Position numbers and translations under genes: made by a program. Shown here piece after piece: positions 39,868 through 47,980 of a stretch of 64,000 nt of DNA. The notes below the pieces were generated by a model. The model saw only the letters and a list, made by a program, of their open reading frames with translations, was not told where the DNA came from and made no database searches. Each line of letters starts with the position of its first letter. Position 1 is the first letter of the stretch. This stretch comes from an uncultured Clostridium sp. (GTDB taxonomy: Bacteria > Bacillota > Clostridia > Clostridiales > Clostridiaceae). Where the stretch lies: contig CALBDU010000012.1 of assembly GCA_937927335.1 (NCBI GenBank), positions 6,299 to 70,298 on the forward strand, given 5' to 3'.

Positions 39868-40810
39868 ACATAAGATAGCTGCAATTACTGCAGCAATTGC
39901 CTTGTTAATTTCTGGTATGGTATATATTTTATATGTTAATTATAATAATTTTATTCCGGCATCTTCTAAAGCTGTCAATGAGCCTAAAAGTGACCTGTCC
40001 TTTGCAGTAATAGGTGATATTCACGGAAATACAGGCAAGCTTAAGGCTGCACTTTCTGACCTGCACAGTATCAATAACAGCATGGATGCACTGGTTTTGA
40101 ACGGAGATAATGTGGACCAGGGCCTTGAGGGTCAATATGAGGGTATTAAGCTTGTAATTGATAAAAATAAGAAGAATATTCCTGATACAATAATAGCAAA
40201 CATTGGCAACCACGATTATTTTGATTATTCCAAAAGCGCAAATACATCCCAGGATGTGGAGCATTTTAAGGAGTTATATTATAAATTCTCCGGTGAAAGC
40301 TCAGTTTACCATGATAAATGGATTAAGGGATACCACTTTATATCTCTTGGGTCCGAATCTGGAAATACAAAAATCCTTGGGGCTGTGAAAGCTGACATAT
40401 CAGAAAAGCAGCTGGATTGGTTTAAAACTAAGCTGGCCGAAGACTATAAATCCGGTAAGCCAATTTTTGTATTTCTTCATCAACATATAGGCACCAGTAT
40501 TAAGGGGTGGATTGGCGTTGTTCAACGTCAGGAGCTGATAAAAATATTATCACAATATCCGGATGCAGTTGTTTTTACATCTCACACCCATGTACTGCTC
40601 AGTATAGATAATGTTACTGAAAATCTTCCCTACACCACAGTTAATACAGGAGGAGTGAGTTATTGTCTGAAGCCTGATGGATACAGGGTGGAAAGACTTT
40701 ATGATGAAAGCCAGGGAATATATGTGGAGGTAAATGGAAATAAGGTAACTATTAAAGGAAGGGATTTTGCTAAAAAAGGATGGATTTTCACTAAAGAAAT
40801 ATCCAAGTAA
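39860..40810 (+). CDS. Membrane-anchored or exported metallophosphoesterase
   Basis: The product has 316 residues from ATG 39860, the start that gives a proper N-terminal signal anchor (residues ~5-28). Dimetal phosphoesterase motifs are GDIHGN (~53), LNGDNVDQG (~79), GNHDYFD (~116), LHQHIG (~208) and TSHTHV (~234). The active site would face outside the cell. It overlaps the macro-domain gene by 8 bases, so expression is coupled, but a shared substrate is only conjecture. Possible substrates include phospholipids, nucleotides or phosphoproteins. Confidence 0.85.
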   Translation: MIKHKIAAITAAIALLISGMVYILYVNYNNFIPASSKAVNEPKSDLSFAVIGDIHGNTGKLKAALSDLHSINNSMDALVLNGDNVDQGLEGQYEGIKLVIDKNKKNIPDTIIANIGNHDYFDYSKSANTSQDVEHFKELYYKFSGESSVYHDKWIKGYHFISLGSESGNTKILGAVKADISEKQLDWFKTKLAEDYKSGKPIFVFLHQHIGTSIKGWIGVVQRQELIKILSQYPDAVVFTSHTHVLLSIDNVTENLPYTTVNTGGVSYCLKPDGYRVERLYDESQGIYVEVNGNKVTIKGRDFAKKGWIFTKEISK

Positions 40811-40835
40811 GATTTGTATCAAATGTTACCGACAA

Positions 40836-40881
40836 ACCTTCTGATATAACTTATTATATATATATAAATAAGTTAGAAGGT
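40836..40881 (+). promoter_or_regulatory. SD-sequestering hairpin before the Cys-rich small protein
   Basis: AACTTATT (40848-40855) and AATAAGTT (40867-40874) form a perfect 8-bp stem around an AT repeat. It is extended, past a 5-base bulge, by ACCTTCT (40836-40842) pairing with AGAAGGT (40875-40881). The outer 3' arm is the Shine-Dalgarno sequence for ATG 40888. There is no T-run, so termination is unlikely. Confidence 0.6.
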
Positions 40882-40887
40882 GATATT

Positions 40888-41115
40888 ATGACGGATTATG
40901 AAAATGAATCAGCAAAGCAGTGCAGTGAAGAAATTAAAAAAGTCCTTAGCTGGATAAAAAAGCCTAAAGAAAACAATGATGAAGAGTACCTTAAAAAAGG
41001 CGGCCACTGCAATAATTATTCATCTCACTGCTGCTTGAGCTGTGATCGCTGCTGGGGCGGTAAGAAAAACTATCTTTCTCCGCTTAAGGATAAAAAAAGC
41101 TGTGAGGGCAGATAG
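40888..41115 (+). CDS. Cys-rich small protein (75 aa), unknown
   Basis: The N-terminal half is charged and helical (SEEIKKVLSWIKKPKENNDE). The C-terminal half has seven Cys and two His including HCNNYSSHCCLSCDRCWGGK, suggesting a zinc or iron-sulphur knuckle. SD AAGGTGAT precedes ATG 40888 with ideal spacing, but it is buried in a hairpin. The 3' end overlaps the convergent membrane-protein gene by 46 bases. I do not recognise the family. Confidence 0.62.
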   Translation: MTDYENESAKQCSEEIKKVLSWIKKPKENNDEEYLKKGGHCNNYSSHCCLSCDRCWGGKKNYLSPLKDKKSCEGR

Positions 41116-41732
41116 AACAACCATATTAGAAATCCCGAAATTTCACTGCCTGTTAAATTATAATATGCTACATTAATGTCGCATAGCAACAATAAAACCA
41201 GCCCTGAAAAAACTAACAATTTTGTTTTTTCAGGGTATTTTTTATATCTGAACAGGGTTGCAGCTGTATAGATGCTTAAAATAGAAATGCATGCGTAAAT
41301 GTAAGATAATATTAACACAGCATTTTTTGTGCCTGATAAATAAAGCATGGCTGAAAGTATGAAAATAATCAGTCCGGCAGTTTTTATTGGAAAGCTTGAA
41401 GCTCTGCTGTGCCTAATAATATATATGGTTTGAACAATACAAAATAAAGCAATTCCATATAGAGCTTCATTAAGAATCAGCAGGAATAAATCTGCAAAAA
41501 CCGTTGTAATAAATGCAGCCTGAAGGAGCCTTTTATCCATATTATTATGTCCTTTTCTGCCAATTAGAAGTGTTATGGTTAAACATAATATTATACATGA
41601 ATATTTTAGAATAACTGAACAGTAATCCAGACCTTTCATACCGGTGAAATCAATAAACAGAAATATAAAATAGAAGCACAGGATAATAGCAATTATTTTA
41701 TTCCTCAAGCTCCGCCACTTCTCTTTCTTCAT
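41070..41732 (-). CDS. Multi-span membrane protein, possibly YhhN/lysoplasmalogenase-like
   Basis: The product has 220 residues and seven or eight spans. FADLFLLILNEALYGIALFC (~80-99) and LLCDINVAYYNL (~185) resemble the paired acidic motifs of YhhN family lysoplasmalogenases, and YLPSQLFLSLS matches their C-terminal YxxxQ segment. Clostridia make plasmalogens, so the role would fit, but the assignment is tentative. It starts inside the end of the EamA transporter gene (35-base overlap), so they are co-translated. Confidence 0.65.
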   Translation of the reverse strand: MKKEKWRSLRNKIIAIILCFYFIFLFIDFTGMKGLDYCSVILKYSCIILCLTITLLIGRKGHNNMDKRLLQAAFITTVFADLFLLILNEALYGIALFCIVQTIYIIRHSRASSFPIKTAGLIIFILSAMLYLSGTKNAVLILSYIYACISILSIYTAATLFRYKKYPEKTKLLVFSGLVLLLLCDINVAYYNLTGSEISGFLIWLFYLPSQLFLSLSGER

Positions 41733-42639
41733 CTTTTATATTTTGATAATAGCTGGAGCCAAAAACCCCGGTAAGTATCATAGCTGCGCCAAGGAAATGG
41801 TACCAGCTGAAGCTTTCATTTAAAAATATTACGCCAGCTGCAACAGTAACTATTGTTGACAGATTGGAGAAAGCCGAAGAGGTAGATGCGCTGACTTTTG
41901 AAAGGGTATAATTAATAAGGAAAAACGCAATAAGGGAAGATAATATTCCAAGATAGCCCACTGAAATTAAAAAATCTCTCTGCTTCAATAGAATAAAGTA
42001 TGCAGGCAGATTGTTTGACAATATATGGTTAATTATGGAAATTATATTAAAAAACAGTGCACCAAGACCCATCATAAAGTATGTTATTTCAAATGGTGAA
42101 AATTTACTGCTTAGTTTTCTTGAAAGTATGTTAAAGAAAGCGGCTGATAACACTGCAAAAATTAGAAGTATTGTACCTGCTGAAGATATTGCTCCTGAGT
42201 GGCTGCTCCCCATTAATATTATAAATATAACTCCAGAAATTGAAAGAAAAATAAAAAGAAACTGTCTATAAGAAGGAATCTCCTTTAAAAAATATGCACC
42301 CAGTACGGCTACAAACACTGGAATCAGTGCGATCATAAGACCGGCCTGAGACGAAGGGGCAAATTTAATTCCATAGGTTTCAAATATGAAATACAATACC
42401 GGCTGGCATAAACCAAGCAGCAGCAGGTAAAGCAAAGGCTTATTTCTGTAGTTCACCTTTATTGCTCCTGTTAGAACCAGCAGAGACATGATTAAAAATG
42501 CCGTTAGGAATCTAAAGGAAAGCAGTTCGAAAGGCTGTGCCAAAGCTAAGGCTTTTTTTGAAAAAAGAAAGCTTAAGCCGAATATTACTGATGAAAAGGC
42601 AGCTGATAAGTAAGGAAGATAAGTTTTTACGTTTGACAT
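41698..42639 (-). CDS. EamA-family (DMT) transporter
   Basis: The product has 313 residues with ten spans in two EamA repeats. Typical sequences are SVIFGLSFLFSKKALALAQP (~17-36), FRFLTAF, and in the second repeat SSLIAFFLINYTLSKVSAST (~236-255) with FLNESFSWYHFLGAAMILTG. Such transporters export amino acids or other metabolites; the substrate is unknown. The charged C-terminus EREVAELEE overlaps the next gene. SD GGAGG precedes the ATG. Confidence 0.88.
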   Translation of the reverse strand: MSNVKTYLPYLSAAFSSVIFGLSFLFSKKALALAQPFELLSFRFLTAFLIMSLLVLTGAIKVNYRNKPLLYLLLLGLCQPVLYFIFETYGIKFAPSSQAGLMIALIPVFVAVLGAYFLKEIPSYRQFLFIFLSISGVIFIILMGSSHSGAISSAGTILLIFAVLSAAFFNILSRKLSSKFSPFEITYFMMGLGALFFNIISIINHILSNNLPAYFILLKQRDFLISVGYLGILSSLIAFFLINYTLSKVSASTSSAFSNLSTIVTVAAGVIFLNESFSWYHFLGAAMILTGVFGSSYYQNIKDEEREVAELEE

Positions 42640-42774
42640 ATAGAGCCTCCAAATAAATTTTCTAAGTACATTTTACTATAAGTAAAGTATAATATAAATA
42701 GGCTGATTCTTAAGTCATATATATTAGATTAGTGTAGTATATTAATTTGAACAAAAAATGTTGAGGTGAATAGC

Positions 42775-43566
42775 ATGGACGAAAATTATACAGACTTTCT
42801 AGAGAAGGAAGAAGTAAGAATAAGGGCTTCTATTGCAGCCTATATAAGAAAAAGCTTAAGCTGCAGTACTTCAGAGGTAATTAACAGTAATACTTTTAGT
42901 GAATTAAAGAAATCATTAGCAGAAAAAATCAGAGAGATGGCTGATACTGAAGAGTTCAGAATGACAATTTATAATGAAGTAAACAACAAGCTTGAGGAAA
43001 TTGAAAAAAATGGTACTTCATTTAAGGATATACTTCCGGAGGGCTTTGAAAATAATTTAAAGGTTTACTTATACAACAACAGCCCTGAAATCATTGCTCA
43101 GATGAAAAAGTATCTGAGCAATAAGGATACAGAAAAAAAGATAAAGAAGGAGATTAATAAGCTTGGCGCTAGCGTAAATCCCATGCTTGCCAAGTTTATA
43201 AATGCAGATAGTCTATATGTAAAATTGATGCAGGGCACTGATAGCTATTTCAATGATCCGCAAAACACCATGAAACTTCTGGATAGTGCATCCAAACTAA
43301 TAGACAATGGGATGGAAAAGGAGATAAAATCTGTTTCAATGTATTTTCCATATGAAGGAAGGAAGTCTATGATTAATACTGTGAGAGACGGGTTGATTAA
43401 TACGCTTTTTCAACAACAGGCTGTTGAAGCTTTTTTATCTTATTTTGAAGAATGCCTGCAAGGCTATGAAAATATATATAGCTGGATGAACAGTTTTATT
43501 CCGGATTTGGAAGATCAGATCCAAAAGGAAGCAAAAGAAATGTTCGATTATATTAAGGCTAATTAA
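42775..43566 (+). CDS. Helix-rich cytoplasmic protein of unknown function (263 aa)
   Basis: Start ATG 42775 has GAGGTG 8 bases upstream. The sequence is almost entirely amphipathic helix with many Lys/Glu and no membrane span or signal peptide. Segments such as LDSASKLIDNGMEKEIKSVS and NTVRDGLINTLFQQQAVEAF loosely recall DUF445-type helical bundles, but not enough to assign. It stands alone between a divergent transporter gene and a convergent yedF, with a bidirectional terminator after it. No function is proposed. Confidence 0.68.
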   Translation: MDENYTDFLEKEEVRIRASIAAYIRKSLSCSTSEVINSNTFSELKKSLAEKIREMADTEEFRMTIYNEVNNKLEEIEKNGTSFKDILPEGFENNLKVYLYNNSPEIIAQMKKYLSNKDTEKKIKKEINKLGASVNPMLAKFINADSLYVKLMQGTDSYFNDPQNTMKLLDSASKLIDNGMEKEIKSVSMYFPYEGRKSMINTVRDGLINTLFQQQAVEAFLSYFEECLQGYENIYSWMNSFIPDLEDQIQKEAKEMFDYIKAN

Positions 43567-43589
43567 AGCATAATATTAATAATCAAGGA

Positions 43590-43626
43590 AATAATAAAAA
43601 CAGGAATAAATCCTGTTTTTATTATT
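43590..43626. terminator. Bidirectional intrinsic terminator (helix-rich gene / yedF)
   Basis: AATAATAAAAACAGGA (43590-43605) and TCCTGTTTTTATTATT (43611-43626) form a perfect 16-bp stem with a 5-base loop. A- and T-tracts on both sides serve both directions. Confidence 0.93.
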
Positions 43627-44206
43627 ATAATTTAATTGTATTGTCAGCACCGTTCATTTTTTCAACAATAGTATACATATTGGTAATTTCACCTATAGCA
43701 ACCTTATCCTTCAGGTTATAAAAATCCAGACAGGTGCCGCAGCTTAAAATATTAACTCCCTTTTCACTGAGGGCATTAAGACTGGTTAGACAATCAGAAC
43801 CCTCCACAGTGAGTTTAACTCCACCGTTTAGGAAGAGCATATCTGAAGGCAGGAAGTCATTTTCTGACAAGGCAAACATGTAGCTTTTCATAAGAGCTGC
43901 ACCAAGTTCGTCGCTGCCTGCACCAAGCTTGTCAGAGGACACAACTATAACAAGCTTGTTTTTAGATAATTCCATAGGCTTACAGCTGCAGGAGGTTTTT
44001 GAAATTTCAATATAATATAATCCATCCTTAAACTGGGATGAAAACTCAAAGCCATTGTTTTGTGCAAATTTAGAAATATTTGAATTCGCCACCTCATTGT
44101 CTACAATAATTGTTGCCGAACCTTCCTCCAGACTGTCAAAATATTTTTTTGTATTAATCACCGGCTGGGGGCATTTAAGTCCTTTGCAGTCAATAATATG
44201 ATCCAT
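43625..44206 (-). CDS. yedF: YedF: TusA-like plus DsrE-like selenium metabolism protein
   Basis: The product has 193 residues in two domains. Residues 1 to ~75 are TusA/SirA-like with the CPQP motif (CKGLKCPQPVINTKKY). Residues ~85-193 are DsrE-like with FLNGGVKLTVEGSD and SCGTCLDFYNL. This two-domain architecture is the one linked to selenium metabolism in clostridia, often with selD or selenocysteine genes. None are nearby here. A start ATG follows AAAGGTGG. A long palindrome sits in its upstream region. Confidence 0.9.
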   Translation of the reverse strand: MDHIIDCKGLKCPQPVINTKKYFDSLEEGSATIIVDNEVANSNISKFAQNNGFEFSSQFKDGLYYIEISKTSCSCKPMELSKNKLVIVVSSDKLGAGSDELGAALMKSYMFALSENDFLPSDMLFLNGGVKLTVEGSDCLTSLNALSEKGVNILSCGTCLDFYNLKDKVAIGEITNMYTIVEKMNGADNTIKL

Positions 44207-44248
44207 TATAGTACCACCTTTCAGGTTAATTTAGACTATTTAAATTAT

Positions 44249-44281
44249 TTATGATATAATTTTATAAAAATTATATCATAA
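44249..44281. repeat. 14-bp perfect palindrome upstream of yedF
   Basis: TTATGATATAATTT (44249-44262) and AAATTATATCATAA (44268-44281) are perfect inverted repeats around TATAA. The palindrome contains TATAAT and TATCAT on both strands. It lies ~45 bases before the yedF start, where a promoter is expected, and could be an operator. It lacks GC content for a terminator. Confidence 0.6.
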
Positions 44282-44477
44282 AGCAGGGCTTGTTTTAGAA
44301 GTATTACAATTTTAAATAGTTTGACACCGAAGCATTTAAATTATTTATATAAACTTCATACAAAATTAATAATCAGAAAATTCCTACAAATAGTAAAAAC
44401 CAGCATTTTTATGGTAATATGAATAGCGAGTTAAAATGAACCATGTTGAGGAAATCATATAGGAAAGGATATATAGA

Positions 44478-45881
44478 ATGGATAAATTCATATTCGATTT
44501 AACGGCAGTTTTTCAATTAGGTGTATTTGCATTAACGTTATACTATTTAATGTTGTCCTTAGTTGGGCTGTATAAGAAAGAAGACCGGGGAGCAGATTTC
44601 TGCAAGCCTGAAAAGAGATTTGCACTGGTAGTGGCAGCCCATAATGAAGAGATGGTAATTGACAAAATAATTGAGAGTCTTCAAGCATTGGACTACCCTA
44701 AGGAATTATATGATATTATGATTATAGCGGACAACTGTGATGATAAAACAGCAGAAATAGCTAAAAGCTATGAAGGAGTGCAGGTACACGAGAGAAATAT
44801 CAGCAATAAGAAAGGCAAGGGGTATGCTCTTGAATGGATGTTCGATCGAATATTCAAAATGAATAAGGAATATGATGCCATTGCCATATTTGATGCCGAT
44901 AATCTTGTTTCGAAAAATTTTGCCAAAGAAATGAATTATAAATTATTAAATGGATATAAAGTGGTTCAGGGCTATTTGGACAGCAAGAACCCTGATGATT
45001 CATGGATAACCGAATCCTATTCCATATCCTTTTGGAGTTCAAATAGATTGTTCCAGCTTGCAAGGGCAAACCTTGGACTTTCAAGTCAGATTGGCGGAAC
45101 AGGCTTCTGCATGGATACACAGGTATTGAAAAAGTTAGGTTGGGGAGCAACCTGCCTTACTGAGGATCTGGAATTTACCTGTAAGCTTGTACTTAACGGA
45201 GAAAGGGTAGGCTGGGCTCATAATGCCATTGTATATGATGAAAAACCACTAACCCTTAAGCAGTCCTGGAGACAGAGAAAAAGATGGATGCAGGGCTTTA
45301 CAGATGTGTCCTCAAGATTTTTCACAAAGCTTATGAAGAAAGCAATAAAGGATAGAGATTTTGTGGCTTTTGACTGTGCTTTGTACACTATACAACCTTT
45401 TGTTACTGTAGCAATCGGTATTTCGGCCATCTTAACACTGCTTCAGAACAGTGCCGAGCATGGATTGAATATATTTGTAATAAATTATCTGTTTACCCCA
45501 TGGGTTTGGAAGACCTTCAGTGTATTCCAGTTTATATTTACACCATTAGTTATGATGCTGGAGAAAAAGTTATCTAAAAAGATGCTGGCGGTATTCACAC
45601 TATATTCATTTAATATTGTTATATTCACATTTATTTTTGGCAACACAGGTAAAATGTTTGAGATTGCTGTTGCTAATTGTCTATACATAATGGCATTTAT
45701 CATAGCTATGTGGGCTTCAGGCAATAAACAGTCACTTAAGATATTTGTATGGTATTTGCTTTATGGTTTATACACTCTGACTTGGATTCCAATAACAATA
45801 CAAGGTATTTTAGACAAAGACAACAAGGAATGGAACCATACAAAGCATATAAGACAGATAAGTATTCAAGACGTAGAATAA
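44478..45881 (+). CDS. Processive family 2 glycosyltransferase (membrane)
   Basis: The product has 467 residues. One N-terminal span (~8-28) is followed by a GT-A domain: VVAAHNEEMVIDKII (~52-66), IIADNCDD, AIFDADN (metal Asp-x-Asp, ~138), CLTEDLEFT (catalytic Asp, ~236) and QRKRWMQG (Q-x-x-R-W, ~270). Three or four C-terminal spans follow (~305-445). This is the layout of polysaccharide synthases such as PgaC or cellulose and hyaluronan synthases. No modifying genes or c-di-GMP PilZ domain are visible, so the polymer is unknown. SD GAAAGGA. Confidence 0.9.
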   Translation: MDKFIFDLTAVFQLGVFALTLYYLMLSLVGLYKKEDRGADFCKPEKRFALVVAAHNEEMVIDKIIESLQALDYPKELYDIMIIADNCDDKTAEIAKSYEGVQVHERNISNKKGKGYALEWMFDRIFKMNKEYDAIAIFDADNLVSKNFAKEMNYKLLNGYKVVQGYLDSKNPDDSWITESYSISFWSSNRLFQLARANLGLSSQIGGTGFCMDTQVLKKLGWGATCLTEDLEFTCKLVLNGERVGWAHNAIVYDEKPLTLKQSWRQRKRWMQGFTDVSSRFFTKLMKKAIKDRDFVAFDCALYTIQPFVTVAIGISAILTLLQNSAEHGLNIFVINYLFTPWVWKTFSVFQFIFTPLVMMLEKKLSKKMLAVFTLYSFNIVIFTFIFGNTGKMFEIAVANCLYIMAFIIAMWASGNKQSLKIFVWYLLYGLYTLTWIPITIQGILDKDNKEWNHTKHIRQISIQDVE

Positions 45882-45888
45882 AATTGTT

Positions 45889-45928
45889 AAACTATCAATT
45901 AGGTTATCTTAATTGATAGTTTTTATTT
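45889..45928 (+). terminator. Intrinsic terminator after the glycosyltransferase gene
   Basis: AAACTATCAATTA (45889-45901) and TAATTGATAGTTT (45910-45922) form a perfect 13-bp stem with an 8-base loop, followed by TTATTTTA. Confidence 0.9.
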
Positions 45929-45946
45929 TAAAAAGGGGGTAATTCA

Positions 45947-46651
45947 ATGGAAAGGCTTCAAAAGTATATGGCAAGCTGTGGAGTAGCTTCCAGAAGAAAG
46001 TGCGAAGAAATGATTACCGCGGGCAGGGTTAAGGTTAATGGAAACCTTGTAATGGAATTGGGATTCAAGGTAAATCCTGAGGATAAGGTTTATGTGGATG
46101 GAAAGCTTATTGTTCCTGAGGAGAGAAAGGTATATATTGCTCTTAACAAGCCAGTTGGCTATGTATCTACAGTTAAGGATGAACGTGGCCGTAAGACCAT
46201 AATGGATCTTATTGATATTAAAGAAAGAGTGTATCCGGTGGGAAGGCTTGACTATGATACCTCAGGACTGCTGCTGCTTACCAATGACGGTGAAATATAT
46301 AATAAAATCATTCATCCAAGGGAGGAAAAGGAAAAGGTGTATATAGCCACGGTAAAGGGCATACCATCTACTAATGAACTTGATTCCTTCAGAAAAGGCC
46401 TGGATATTGGTGACTACATAACGGCACCAGCCAAAATAAAAATTATCAAGGGTTACAAGGATTGCGCAATGGTTGAAATATCAATCCATGAAGGAAAGAA
46501 CAGACAGATAAGGAGAATGTGCGAAAACATTGGCCATGATGTAATTCATTTAAAAAGAATAAGCATAGGCAAAATAAAAATAGGGGACCTTAAAGAAGGA
46601 AAATGGCGATATTTAACTGAAGATGAAATTGCATATTTTAAAAATTCATAA
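45947..46651 (+). CDS. rluB: 23S rRNA pseudouridine synthase, RluB/RsuA family
   Basis: The product has 234 residues. An S4 RNA-binding domain (residues 1-60, MERLQKYMASCGVASRRKCE) leads into the catalytic domain. There the catalytic Asp lies in GRLDYDTSGLLLLTNDG (~100-116), with KPVGYVST and HEGKNRQIRRMCE. This group modifies U2605-type positions of 23S rRNA. SD AAAGGGGG. It stands alone, between two terminators or promoters. Confidence 0.92.
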   Translation: MERLQKYMASCGVASRRKCEEMITAGRVKVNGNLVMELGFKVNPEDKVYVDGKLIVPEERKVYIALNKPVGYVSTVKDERGRKTIMDLIDIKERVYPVGRLDYDTSGLLLLTNDGEIYNKIIHPREEKEKVYIATVKGIPSTNELDSFRKGLDIGDYITAPAKIKIIKGYKDCAMVEISIHEGKNRQIRRMCENIGHDVIHLKRISIGKIKIGDLKEGKWRYLTEDEIAYFKNS

Positions 46652-46817
46652 AAAGTGAAGGAGCATCATTAAAAAAACGCATGTTAAAAATATAGTAAAT
46701 GAATTATGTATAAAATTGAAATGGCTGCAGCTATTGATTATCAAAGTTGAAAGAATTCATGTCAGAATCCTTTGTTAAAATTATTGACAATGTTTACATA
46801 AACAATTGAAAGATATA

Positions 46818-46846
46818 TTGATATTTTCTGCAATAGATGATAAAAT
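46818..46846 (+). promoter_or_regulatory. Sigma-A promoter of the RpiR-type regulator gene
   Basis: TTGATA (46818-46823) and TAAAAT (46841-46846) are 17 bases apart. Just upstream is a near-palindrome TGTTTACATAAACA (46789-46802 region), a candidate binding site. The rest of 46652-46895 shows no gene. Confidence 0.5.
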
Positions 46847-46895
46847 GAAGAAAATATTGCAATAATTCTTCGATGAAAAGAAAGGAATGAATTAA

Positions 46896-47771
46896 ATGGA
46901 CGAAAATAGCAAGCAGGATTTGATGAGAACCATTCAATTAAAGTTCCCTAGGTTAAGCAAGGGTCAAAAATTGATTGCAGAATATATTCTAAAGCATTAT
47001 GATAAAGCAGCATTTATGACAGCAGCAAAGCTGGGAGTAAGTGTAGGAGTAAGTGAATCCACGGTGGTGAGGTTTGCAAATGAATTGGGCTTCAGTGGAT
47101 ACCCAAAGCTGCAGAAGGCACTTCAGGAGCTTATTAAAAATAAACTTACTACAGTACAAAGAATAGAGCTTTCAAACGATTTTGTCAGTGAAGAAACGGC
47201 ACTAAAAGGCGTTCTCAAGTCTGACATGGAAAACATTAGAGCTACACTGGAAAAGATAAATCATAAGACCTTTGAAGATGTAGTGAACAGCATATTTGCT
47301 GCAAAGAAGATATATATAATAGGGCTTAGAAGCTCAACTGCTCTTTCAGAATTCCTTGGTTTTTATCTTAATCTGATTCTTGACAATGTACATGTTGTAG
47401 CATATGGTGTCAGTGATATTTTTGAGCAAATGATCAATGTAAGTGAAGATGATCTGGTAATAGGAATAGGTTTCCCAAGGTATGCAGCAAGAACCATAGA
47501 ATCCCTGTCCTTTGCAAAGAGCAGACGTGCAAATGTGGTAGCCATTACAGACAGTCTGCTGTCACCTTTAGCTGCCAGGGCTGATTATACGCTGATTGCA
47601 CAAAGTAATATGGCATCCTTTGTGGATTCTCTGGTAGCTCCGTTAAGTGTAATAAATGCATTAATAATATCTGTTGGACTAAGGGAAAAGGAAAAAATAT
47701 CTTCCACTTTTGCCAATCTGGAAAATATATGGGAAGAATATCAGGTATATTCCTATAAAGAAAATGAATAA
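46896..47771 (+). CDS. MurR/RpiR family transcriptional regulator
   Basis: The product has 291 residues. The N-terminal RpiR HTH (~1-77) contains GVSVGVSESTVVRFANELGF. A SIS sugar-phosphate-binding domain follows (~120-260): IYIIGLRSSTALSEFL and DDLVIGIGFPRYAARTIE. Such regulators sense phosphosugars and usually control a neighbouring sugar operon, but the nearest genes here are glutamate dehydrogenases. Clostridial RpiR regulators without sugar neighbours are known. SD AAAGGA. A terminator follows. Confidence 0.9.
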   Translation: MDENSKQDLMRTIQLKFPRLSKGQKLIAEYILKHYDKAAFMTAAKLGVSVGVSESTVVRFANELGFSGYPKLQKALQELIKNKLTTVQRIELSNDFVSEETALKGVLKSDMENIRATLEKINHKTFEDVVNSIFAAKKIYIIGLRSSTALSEFLGFYLNLILDNVHVVAYGVSDIFEQMINVSEDDLVIGIGFPRYAARTIESLSFAKSRRANVVAITDSLLSPLAARADYTLIAQSNMASFVDSLVAPLSVINALIISVGLREKEKISSTFANLENIWEEYQVYSYKENE

Positions 47772-47801
47772 AAGAGAGGACAAGCTTCCTCTCTTTTTTT
47801 G
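47771..47801 (+). terminator. Intrinsic terminator after the RpiR-type gene
   Basis: AAAGAGAGG (47771-47779) and CCTCTCTTT (47788-47796) form a 9-bp stem with an 8-base loop, continuing into TTTTG. Confidence 0.9.
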
Positions 47802-47946
47802 CGTCCAGATAAATCCTTACATAAATGTTAATAATATGACAATTGATGTTTTATTATAAAAATTCTAAAAATTTTTTTATATATAAGAAGGAAATAGACA
47901 TCTTTTGTAGAATATATATTAATGGCAAAATAAAAAATAAAATTCA

Positions 47947-47964
47947 GCATCTTTAATAAGATGC
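47947..47964 (+). promoter_or_regulatory. Leader hairpin before first gdhA copy
   Basis: GCATCTT (47947-47953) and AAGATGC (47958-47964) form a 7-bp stem with a 4-base loop, 34 bases before the ATG. There is no T-run. It may stabilise the leader of a highly expressed mRNA. It is not present before the second copy. Confidence 0.4.
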
Positions 47965-47980
47965 AATATTACATTCACAA

